Shown here: piece after piece, positions 55,409 to 64,000 of the stretch | Layout: each line of letters opens with the position of its first letter | How positions within the stretch are numbered: the first letter of the stretch is position 1 | NCBI GenBank assembly: GCA_029224185.1 | Contig: CM055207.1 | Location: forward strand, 14,215,791-14,279,790 | Source of the DNA: Karalla daura | Taxonomy: Eukaryota; Chordata; Actinopteri; Chaetodontiformes; Leiognathidae | Direction of reading: 5' to 3' | Length of the DNA stretch: 64,000 nucleotides | The notes under the pieces: model-generated | Database searches by the model: none | Seen by the model: the letters and a program-made list of their open reading frames with translations, nothing else | What the model was told of the DNA's origin: nothing | Translations under genes and position numbers: made by a program

Positions 55409-55938
55409 TTCGAAGACAGGCTTCGCACCCCCGATCCAATATGTTTTACCGAATGACGTCAACAAGCACTACCCCATCAGCCACCCAACACCTGTCGATC
55501 TATACCCGCCTCTCCTCCTCCAACGCCAAACAAACACCAGACTCCGTCTCTGTCCCGCCTGGGGCTGGCAGGGGGGCTGTGCTTGCACTCGGACCACCCG
55601 CTGCCGCTGTTGATGTTTTAGAAAGAGTGAAGCGAGCAGGCAGAGTGAGCAGGACGGTCCCCACGGTACGGGGAGCCCAGCCTGATGCTCACTGAAGCCA
55701 GCAGGTTAAACACAGTCACCCCGCAAACTACTGTATTGCCTCGCTCCAAATGTCACCGTGTATTTTCTTCAGCTTCACTTCTTGTCTCGAGCCATAAAGT
55801 AAAGCGGACAGCAGTCACGAAGTGCTTTATGAAAAAAAATCCCAAAAACATAGGAAGGACCTGGGTTTGACACCCAGGCAGGGCTCTGAGGGTTGCTGGA
55901 GGATGTAACTGTTTGTTTACCTGAGTGTTTGGTACGAA
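55409..55938. other. No gene seen; possible SINE head remnant
   Basis: Unique DNA. Near 55857-55887, GGACCTGGGTTTGACACCC then AGGCAGGGC resembles an isolated SINE/tRNA B-box region. Confidence 0.4.
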
Positions 55939-55939
55939 A

Positions 55940-55974
55940 GGTGAAGCAAGGTGAAGCAAGGCGAAGCAAGGCAA
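55940..55974. repeat. 10-bp tandem repeat (GGTGAAGCAA-type)
   Basis: Three to four copies of a 10-bp unit with single substitutions. Confidence 0.85.
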
Positions 55975-55979
55975 AGTCG

Positions 55980-56410
55980 GCGATCTACAGTGGCTTCTAA
56001 TTACCATCTCACGGTCGAGGCGAGCATCAGACAAGTCGCGCCTTTGTTCTGCTCGGAGAGGAGCGGGAGCCGACACATTCAGAGCGTTTTATTTGAATGC
56101 CAGGAGGTGCAGGGGTCAGTGCAAATAGCCAGCACACAAGCACAGATGGATGGCACACAGCAGCGCCAGCTGCAAAACATTACGCTTCAGTGATGGGAAT
56201 ATTTATTATGAGGAAATGGGATGCAGCTGAAAATCAAGAAAAAACAAAAAGAAATACAAATATTAAGTGGCTTTCTCGCCTAAACAATGGTTGCATTCCA
56301 GAAATTTCAATTAAATTTCCATCTCGGTTACGTTTCAGTACTTCCAAAAGCCTTTTTTTGATGATAATCTTTTTCTGTTTTTTTTTCCCCTCCCACAAAC
56401 CAGTCACCCT
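55980..56410. promoter_or_regulatory. Candidate conserved non-coding element (two parts)
   Basis: Part 1: TAATTA at 55998-56003 and CG-bearing DNA (GCATCAGACAAGTCGCGCC). Part 2: GGAATATTTATTATGAGG near 56197, AATACAAATATTAAGTGG near 56250 and ATTTCAATTAAATTTCC near 56303. Frames are unrecognised. Confidence 0.35.
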
Positions 56411-56779
56411 GGATGCCCAGGGCATCAGGGCTGCTCCACATCCCCTGATATCACAGTTCAGCTCAATCTTGCTCTGCATGCTCGTGTCCTCTGTTCACTC
56501 CTCTCGCTCAGTAAACTGAGGAACCAGCATCGTCGTGCGTCTTAAACAACAGCGAGCTTAAATGTATGTATTTTCGTACTGCCGGGCCGTTGTCACAACA
56601 CATATTTGGAGCTTTTGTTTGCGTTTGACAGTGTTTTCCATGGTGTGAGTCATGCGGCGCTGAATGTACCGGGTTTACAACTTGAAGAGGGGCTCACCGT
56701 TTACACTATAGACGGGCCTACATGTCGCTCAGTGCATTTCAAACGCATCCACACACAATAGGTGCCCACTTGCAACGCC
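56411..56779. other. No gene seen
   Basis: Unique DNA without a supported feature. Confidence 0.45.
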
Positions 56780-57100
56780 CTGCTTGGAGGCAGTCTAATT
56801 AATGACGGCCCCGCTTCATGCGACTGTGTTTGCTGTCTTCACTGAGGGGGCAAAAATGGAAATGAAGAGGATCATTATGCGTAATGCATCATTAATGAAG
56901 GCATTTTGTTGCACTTATGCAAAAAAATCTATAAAAAAACAAAGCTTGAGATTTGCCACAGGGCAAAAGAGAGGATAATATGGGGCAGTGGGATAATATT
57001 CGTCTCCGCTGTAATCTGCTGCTCTGGAACCAGGCATTCTCTAATGGACTGGAGATGTTGGGGGAATATAAAACCAACTGAAAATCCTTTTTAATAACCT
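56780..57100. promoter_or_regulatory. Candidate conserved non-coding element
   Basis: TAATTAAT at 56796-56803, palindromic CATTAATG at 56890-56897 in ATTATGCGTAATGCATC context, and GGGATAATATTCGTC near 56990. Non-coding and repeat-free. Confidence 0.38.
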
Positions 57101-57966
57101 CAAAATGAAGACCTGTGATTGTGTTTTCCTTTTTTTTTTTAACATTGACATTTATGTCTTTCACAGCAGGGAAGACCATGTGCGTCACCTCTTACTTGAG
57201 AGTGACAATTCAAGATCTCTCTGCAGAGACAACAATTATATCAGAACCACAACCACATCGCGTTAGTGTCATTAAAGTCTGTCGGTCGCTATGACAACCG
57301 CTGTGCGCGTGCCCATGTGTGTACTGTAGCTGTTACGTATTGTTTTTGCTCCCATTTTATACAAACTGAATGAGGAGCACGCTTCAGTATTATTCATCCC
57401 CAGTGTTGCAGCTAAATGACTTTAAATCCACGCCACACAGATTCCAGTACATTAAAAATGCTGATAATGATCAGAAGATGCACACTGATGCTTAGGCTGG
57501 TGGAAATTAAATTCTACTTTTATGAGACACAGTTGCGTACAGGCAGTTTGTAAACACACTTTTGTGGTCTGATTAAACTCAAGCTGCCCTCGATCTCAAC
57601 CCACTGAATTAAGTCTACAATAATATGACCCAAACACAGGATCATTATTTATGTGGTACTGTAGGTCTTTTTTTCCCCCAACTTCTTTTTTACCACTGTT
57701 TTTAAGAAATGAACAAAAGTGAGAGCATGCAAAATTGCCCATGCGCTTAACTGAAAGACACACTCCGCTGACCTAATATCTTCAGGAAAACACTCCACAC
57801 AAAACAATCTGTTGTGTGGAACAACTGTCCGGCGGCTGCTCACAGTGGGTGTGTAATGGCAGTACGGGCACACGAGTCACGCCACATCGGCCCTGTGGCG
57901 GGGGGGAGGAAGACGAGGGTCTGACATGGAACCGCACATGCAGAGGAGCAAGGTTCAACACGTAGC

Positions 57967-57968
<2 letters not shown>
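57101..57968. other. No gene seen
   Basis: AT-rich unique DNA. Confidence 0.45.

Positions 57969-58014
<46 letters not shown>
57969..58014. repeat. (GT)n microsatellite
   Basis: An uninterrupted GT run of about 46 bases. Confidence 0.97.
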
Positions 58015-58018
<4 letters not shown>

Positions 58019-58199
58019 CTGGGACGGAGTGAATCTGATCGGGGGAATATTTTCATTCCAGAAAATGGGAGGGGGGGTGAAGACGAGGTGGGCCCCTGTC
58101 ATAGACCTCCTGTATCCCAGCTGTCAGCGACACCAGTGGCTGTGATTAATGAGAGGGGTGTGCAGACGTGCTCCAAAGAGAATGATGTGTCTGTGTACA

Positions 58200-58202
<3 letters not shown>

Positions 58203-58246
<44 letters not shown>

Positions 58247-58248
58247 TG
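58203..58248. repeat. (TG)n microsatellite
   Basis: A second long TG run about 190 bases downstream of the first, with one T interruption. Confidence 0.97.
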
Positions 58249-58309
58249 CGCGCTCACAGGTACTGTATGTCAGGGACATGTACATAAAATATGGAGTTGA
58301 TAAATCTTC

Positions 58310-58341
<32 letters not shown>

Positions 58342-58347
58342 GTATAT
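58310..58347. repeat. (TA)n microsatellite
   Basis: A TA run with small edge interruptions. Confidence 0.93.
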
Positions 58348-59088
58348 GACTCCAACTTAAGCCCGTGAGTGTGCCAGGCTTGAAACCCTCAGATAGTTGT
58401 CATTTTACATATATTTCCATGGAGCGTTTTAACTGCATCCAGTCGACGCCAGGCTGAGTAATTGGGAGAACTGAGAAGATTCCCGGTGGGCAGCTTCGAT
58501 TTTTTTTTTTGTCAGGAAAATAAATGGCTTGACAGTTGTCCTGTTCATATTCTCTCGGAGCACACGCTTTACATTTTGTCACAGCCTCTGCCCGACAATA
58601 CGTCAGCTGGGTGGTACCCCGTACCCTCACCCGTCCAACTCGTTTGGCTCCCTACAAACTGCCATTTCCAAACTATTTTCTCTAATAGTAGTCTACTCTA
58701 CATTGGTAAGGGTCGGTGAGGATCGGAGGGGGCCTGAAAAAGAGGCTTAAATCACTGGTGGAAACAACAGAAGGGCCTTGAAGGAGGAGGATGATGCCAA
58801 ATGTGCCAAGCTTACAGATGCTTCTTTTTTTAACCTGATTTAATCTCAAGCTCCGTGTATTTTTGTTGTAACCTCTTGAAACATTTTACTAATCAGAACT
58901 TTGGGATAGTGAGAGCTGAATTATTGTGTTATTTATCTTAATTCCTCCAGCAAAGAAAAAGTGGGCCAACCTGAAACGAGCTAAAAACTTATTATTTTGA
59001 CTGAACATTGGACTTATTATCAGGCAATTTGACAGTATTAATGACAATGTGAGATCACAAGTGCAGCTTTTACCATCCCAACACACAT
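58348..59088. other. No gene seen
   Basis: Unique DNA with a T12 run near 58500. No supported feature. Confidence 0.45.
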
Positions 59089-59505
59089 TTGACAGAAACA
59101 GCTGATGTCTGATTACATCAGCTGTTCCTGATGACAAAGAGAAATGTTTCTAAGTAATGCCCCGTTTCACCATTTTGGCAAAGAGAAATGTGCCTGAGGC
59201 ATGCCAAGCAGTCACTATCTGTCTTATTTATATATTTATTTATTTTTCAGATGTTTTATGGCTTTTTACATTATATAGTCGAGACTGTCTGATGGTGTTA
59301 TTAGAGTTGAAAATCACCTCTGGGTGACGTTTCAAACCTTTAAGAAATGTACTTTTTTTTTTTTTTCAAGCCAAAAGTAGATTGCAAAGTATTTGTTACA
59401 TCCTCTCTGCAAGCTGGCACGGCATATCTTTAGTTTACTCCTCTGCTTCACCTGACATGATCTGCAGTCAAAATCCCTATTCGGCTGATGAAAGACTTGG
59501 TTCGC
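59089..59505 (+). promoter_or_regulatory. Duplicated non-coding element, copy B
   Basis: The partner of 27883-28345 in the same orientation. The core is 59089-59223, with GCCTGAGGC at 59192-59200 and the two CAAAGAGAAATGT motifs retained with the same spacing. Beyond the core, matches such as GTTTTATGG, ACATTATATAG, CTGGGTGACGTTTCAAAC and CTCTCTGCAAGC continue with small indels. Copies of equal core length, with changes confined to its left half, argue for selection or gene conversion on the right half. Confidence 0.55.
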
Positions 59506-62178
59506 TGATGACCAGCAATCAGCTGTGATGTTACTAGACCAGAACTGAAATATTCACTCTCTGGTTCCCAAACCAGCTCTGTGCCTCTAATCAAATGTAC
59601 AGTAACACATCATACTGAGATCAAAATACTGCCATCGCGTTTCATGCCCTTAAGTTTTTAGTATTTTATGTCTCCATTCATGAGGAAACAATATTTTACA
59701 CTGTATCTTATTTAGATATTCATGTACATATGACGTCTAACCTGAATCAAAAGATGTTGAGGGATGATTTCCTGTGAGTGTGTATTTCTGTTTAATTGCT
59801 CCCTGAGTCTGTGTTTAGCTTTCAAAGTGCATGATTTACATGTAAGCTTTGCCACGCCGGGCTGCTAAATTACCTGTTGGAGGTAGTTCATTGGTGCTTT
59901 AACAATCATTTTCACAAGCCTCCTGCATTTTCCTCCCATTATCCTTGCATCGTTCATTTCTCACGTTCCATTCATCTTGCCCGCACACGGCCACAAAGTG
60001 GAATGAGCGCGGGCCTGCAACACCCTTGAATTACATAGGCATGAGTAGTCAAATACTGGCCCGGGCAAAAGTAAACAAACAAAAATCCACAGGTAGTTTA
60101 ATATCACATACATTGTGTCGGAATGCATCACTGTAAGGGCACGTAACGGAAGGGAATCATCTCTCGATCCATGCAGATAAATGGCTATATTTATTTTCAA
60201 GCATAGTGTATTTAAGGCATTCTTATTCATCTTAAGGTCAAAATCTTACATAGGGTTTTGACTATGAAGGCATCTGTATCACATAAAGATCAAGGCAGTG
60301 AAATCTCATTGCTATTCATTATTATTAGGTGTGTTCACTGTTGCCTCCCATAGGTGACACATTCAGGTGATCAGCAGGAGCTTCATCCACACACATTACC
60401 ACATTAGGGGCATTTTGAGCCCAAAATAACTTCAATGGACAAATGAAACGGCCTCCCTTGGGCCACCAGATAGGCATCAGTAGCCAATAAAAGATAAATA
60501 ATGAGAACAGGGTTCAGTGGAGCAAATATTGCCACCTCCGGTGTAAATATGTAGTTTTAGAGGAAAGTGAAACACAGAGTCTAAAGTGTGGTTACTCTTT
60601 CACTTTTCTATCACTTTCCATACTGGCTGACCCACAGGAACCGTTCCAAACCAACACTTGCTTTTCTGGGAGTTCTTAAATAATTTTCTCCTCTTTTTCC
60701 ACTGTCACTCTTCACCTTTCCTCCCCATTTGCTTCACTTTCTTCCCCCTCATCTTCTGCTTCAATCTTCCCATCCTTTCAACCCATCTCCATTGTTACCC
60801 TTTATCTCCCCAACACACTATCTGTTCTTTTTCTCACTCAAAGCCTACAGTCAAGATGCAGATAAATGCGATGGTCCACTGGCTGGGAGCCCTGTGCACT
60901 TGGCACTTGGCAGACATTTCACATACTGTATAAATCCACAAGCCTTTTTTTTTTCATGCTGCCTCCCTGCCCCTCATACAGCTGCAGGATGCTAATTCAC
61001 AGAGGAATGGTCACCATCCACTGGGGCCCTGAAGGTTTGAGTGACGGCTGCGGACCCGTAGTTTCAGCATTGATGAGAGGCAAGAGACTCAGAGCCAGCT
61101 CAGCCCTCATGTCAGATCTACAGTGGAGACGAGACGTTTGAAGAGAAAGTTAGCAAAGTTAGGAGCAGGAAGCAGCACTTTTCCCATGTTTGAGGCTAAA
61201 ACATCACTATGTCAGACAGCCACAGGAAGGGTTTTACTGAGCTTTCAGATTTAAGTGTGCCGCAATAAAAAAAAGAGGTCAGCCAAAATGTTTTTCCTTT
61301 TGAATCATTATTTTTGTGTCTAATTTGATCATTTCATTCCTGGAGACTTGGCAACCGGGACCAGCCGACTGTCACCTTTATGGACTTTTCATGGAGCGAG
61401 TGGGAGTAGTTCACATTGATCTTTAGCAAGTGATCGCTAGTGGGTGTGCACTGATAGCTGGCACCACAGTTTGTCTTCGTCTGTGAGCGCCATGGCAAAG
61501 GAGTGGGAGGCACATTGGATCCACTCCATGTCCCCTTATTGACCTTTAGTCTGTCGATGAAAATGCTCCTCGATGCTTAATGCACCTTGGCGAGGTTTAA
61601 ATGTACCTTTTATAATGCCAGTCCCCCGGGTGAGCTGCAGCTTTTCCAGGCTTCTTACTGTATTTAGTCTGTAAGTGTAGAAGCAGTGCTCTTTTGCCTC
61701 CAAAGCAAACAGAGGACAAATGTATTGATGTTTCTGAATGTCCTGCAAAAGTGAGAGAAGGCTCTTTAAGGTAAAAGCACAAGGGCTTATTCAGTGGATT
61801 CAGGTTTTACTGACACTAAAAACAAAACCATTGATTGTAAGTGCCTTTAAAAAATGGAGTAAGACTGTGTGTGTGTGTGACATCCTGGTGGCATGGTGCA
61901 TGCCGATGCAGCGGTCTGCCGCTCACACCAACTTTGTAAGACTCCTTAATCCTGACCTGCCACGGGCCACATTCACAAATAGTCTGAGAAAACCGTCTAA
62001 CAGCTCCAAACCTAACCTAAAACTTTCAAAAAGTTACGGAGTGATTTGGGAAAATCCTCCAAGCGTGGAAGGCACAGCGACATCAGCTCAGATGACTCTG
62101 TGGGCAGCAGTGACTGATTTTCCTAAAAGTTTGAGTTGGTTGCTTCATGCTAAAAGGGTAAAGCAATCCAAGTCGGAC
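59506..62178. other. Long stretch without a gene
   Basis: About 2.7 kb of mostly unique DNA, pyrimidine-rich at 60660-60850. The 177-codon plus frame at 61738-62271 has no domain and ends in a SINE. Confidence 0.45.
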
Positions 62179-62285
62179 CAGTTTGCATGTTTTGCCTGTG
62201 CATGTTCCCGGTTTCCCAAAGTAGTCAATTTTCCTGGAGATGCTAATTTGCCCCCAGGTGAGAGTCAGTGAGCAAAGGGTGTCTG
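62179..62285 (+). mobile_element. SINE fragment
   Basis: AGTTTGCATGTTTTGCCTG, TGCATGTTCCCGGTTTCCC, CTGGAGATGCTAATTTGCCC and AGGTGAGAGTCAGTGAG are family body words; the 3' half is replaced by the next repeat. Confidence 0.65.
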
Positions 62286-62319
62286 CCTCCCAGTTTCAGT
62301 CCAAGTGGCAGACACCCTT
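62275..62319. repeat. Perfect inverted repeat (13-bp arms) at a repeat junction
   Basis: AAGGGTGTCTGCC, a 19-base loop, then its exact complement GGCAGACACCCTT. It bridges the end of the SINE fragment and the start of the retroposon tail. Confidence 0.9.
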
Positions 62320-62582
62320 GCTACATTCAAGAGTAGACTTAAAACCCTCCTATTTAAAAGGGCTTATAGGTAGTTAGACCTTCACCCTGGGCCAGCCGAA
62401 TGAGCCAGTGATGTCTATCTCACACTTACACACTTTTCTCCTCATCCCCGTTGCTTTCTCATGCTTATGGGGTCCTGTTTAGTTTTGTTGAGCTCTGCTC
62501 TATATATGTTGCTCATTGATTTGTTCATGTAGAGTGTCTTGAGATAACGTTATGAGCAGAGTTATTCTGTCATAATAAAAAA
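62318..62582 (+). mobile_element. Retroposon 3' tail, copy 2
   Basis: It starts with TTGCTACATTCAAGAGTAGA and AAACCCTCCTATTTAAAAGG, phrases I associate with the 3' ends of fish non-LTR elements. It contains the block shared with 40936-41036 and ends in an A-rich CATAATAAAAAATGG. No coding part. Confidence 0.6.
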
Positions 62583-62889
62583 TGGAATTTCTTGGCATAC
62601 AGCTACCACAGCTTCCGCTCCATTGTGCAAGTCTACATTGTAAAGGGACAAATGAATGGACCTTGAATTTCAATCACCTGTTTGCATGCCCGCATTTCTG
62701 CCAATGGGTTGACCCAACAGTTTGTGCTAGCTATGAAAACAACCGCTGGGAAAGAAAGTGCTGTTTTCCTGTCACGTTTCGACTTGGCACACCTGGTGAA
62801 GCACCTGTTAATGGCTGCCTTTCAGTTTAAGCATCCCAGTAATCATGGCCGGTACAAAACCCAGACCCTGACCTTGAAACACTGAGAAG
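62583..62889. other. No gene seen
   Basis: Unique DNA; two short plus frames are unrecognised. Confidence 0.45.
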
Positions 62890-63460
62890 AAATACAGCCG
62901 TTAAAACCATTATTAATTACAGCCGCATGTGTTTTTCACACTGTGACAAAATGTCAAAGTGTTCAGTTATCCAACCCCACCAGGGTCATGAATAAACGCC
63001 GGCATCAGGTTGTGCTGGCCTTCATCCTGGCGTCTTCATTTCTTATGATGAAAAATTATTAACAAGAAACAAATGTAAAGTCAATAACACAAGCAAAATA
63101 TTCTATTCAAATTCAGCTCTTCATGAACGCAGTCTACCACACAAAGGACAGAAACAGTGAAATATGTCACCAATGACAAACAATATTTTGCAATTCAGAT
63201 TGTCAGTCACCTTGTTTTTCTTTCAGCACATTGTCATGTCGCCCCTCAAAAATCGAATCCTTCAAAATGCTCTGCGCATGCACATCCTTATTGCACATGC
63301 AGGAAGTCGTGGAGAAGTCACACTCCACACATATGGCGCCTAACTAATGCATGCAGTGACAAATGTTTGCGCGACCCTGATGCTGATCCTCACACACGCC
63401 TGACATCGCAGTTGTGCCGATGCGGAGCTGCCGCAGGTGATTCACGACCCCACTCTTTCT
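62890..63460. promoter_or_regulatory. Candidate regulatory block
   Basis: TTAATTA at 62923-62929 in ACCATTATTAATTACAGCC. Further on, repeat-free CG-bearing DNA (CTCTGCGCATGCACATCC, ATGGCGCCTAACTAATGC). Non-coding. Confidence 0.3.
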
Positions 63461-63562
63461 CTCAGGGTCACATCTGAAGGGAAGGTGCGGAGTTCGACAG
63501 CGATCTGCACCTCCGTGCGGTCTACGCCACGATTAATTATTGAGGTCAAAACCAAGCCTTTA

Positions 63563-63813
63563 AAGGCAGGGAATAAACTCTGGACAGGTGTCCAGTCTGT
63601 CACAGGGCACACACGCACCGTTCACACTCACAACTAGGGGGAAGATTTGAGTTTGAATGCGTGTTTTCAGACCATGGGAGAAAACCACATATCCTGGAGA
63701 AAATCCACGTGCTCATGGGGAGAGCATGCAAACTCCACACTGAAACGGATTCAAACCAGTTACCTTCGTGCTGGGAGGAGACAGTCTTATCCAACCACTG
63801 TGTCGCCCTGCAT
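63563..63813 (-). mobile_element. SINE copy, 3' tail missing
   Basis: Inverted family words run through it: GGGAATAAACTCTGGACAGG, CAGTCTGTCACAGGGCAC, TTTTCAGACCATGGGAG, AGCATGCAAACTCCACAC and the inverted head ending CCACTGTGTCGCCCTGC. Confidence 0.85.
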
Positions 63814-64000
63814 CACAGGCCACATCAGAAGAAAATTGGCTTACAGAAATTCAATTAATGTTGTAATCACTGGAATATTCTCCAGATCAAGTTGAGGGTG
63901 AAAATAAGGAATCGCTCGATGGTGAGGGGAAAAAAAGTGGAATCATTAACCAAAAAAACACAATTACCACTTTGTTGCACCTCCTCTGCCTCTAAGACAG
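63814..64000. other. No gene seen
   Basis: AT-rich unique DNA to the window's end. Confidence 0.5.

Noticed and set aside
61738..62271. 177-codon plus-strand open frame
   Set aside because: It has no domain or splice signals and its last 90 bases are SINE sequence.
1..64000. CRISPR arrays, bacterial operons, prophage or insertion sequences
   Set aside because: None present; repeats are vertebrate microsatellites and retroposons, and no prokaryotic gene organisation exists.
1..64000. Known vertebrate microRNA hairpins or small nuclear RNAs
   Set aside because: No mature microRNA sequence I remember was seen; the strong hairpins have arms tied to SINE boundaries rather than miRNA-like imperfect stems.

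Overview
The window looks like teleost fish nuclear DNA, most likely from a percomorph-type fish. The grounds are long (TG)n/(CA)n, (CCTT)n and (GGAT)n microsatellites, a high load of one tRNA-headed fish SINE whose copies end in GATGGATGG, other dispersed repeats that I recall from fish genomes, and no bacterial-style gene packing. No open reading frame translates to a protein family I recognise, apart from one broken THAP zinc-finger remnant (about 7685-7950). I therefore read the 64 kb as intergenic or intronic DNA: a gene desert, or part of one very large intron, of the kind that surrounds developmental regulators. I cannot name the host gene.

Layout. 1-9.7 kb: a homeodomain/octamer-rich block (380-840), SINE copies, microsatellites, the THAP transposon fossil and an inverted PBX/MEIS-type site. 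9.8-25.7 kb: repeat-poor, CG-containing, AT-motif-rich DNA that reads like a cluster of long-range regulatory elements, with a CpG-rich core at 14.3-15.1 kb and others near 22 and 24-25 kb. 25.7-31.7 kb: mixed unique DNA with a small terminal-inverted-repeat element, the first copy of a duplicated element (27883-28345) and a SINE. 31.7-38.5 kb: more regulatory-looking DNA, a (CCTT)n array and a 32-base G run. 38.5-48.5 kb: the most repeat-rich part, with many SINEs, a foldback element, poly-G tracts and a candidate cassette exon at 45575-45655. 48.5-64 kb: regulatory-looking blocks (49.5, 50.8, 51.8, 54, 56, 56.9, 63 kb), a CTCF-like site, a dinucleotide-repeat cluster at 58 kb, the second copy of the duplicated element (59089-59505) and a retroposon tail.

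The most interesting observation is a pair of same-strand elements 31 kb apart. A 135-bp gapless core differs at 10 positions and contains 59 consecutive identical bases; homology continues at lower identity for about 300 bp more. The core carries two CAAAGAGAAATGT motifs and a palindromic TFAP2-type site (GCCTGAGGC). This is what a duplicated, still-constrained enhancer would look like, although a dispersed repeat family is not excluded. Other points are perfect foldback hairpins at SINE boundaries, splice-site-flanked open segments that could be exons, and unusually long G runs.

Limits: conservation, expression and repeat-family assignments were judged by eye and from memory, not computed. 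Blocks called regulatory are hypotheses based on composition and motifs.
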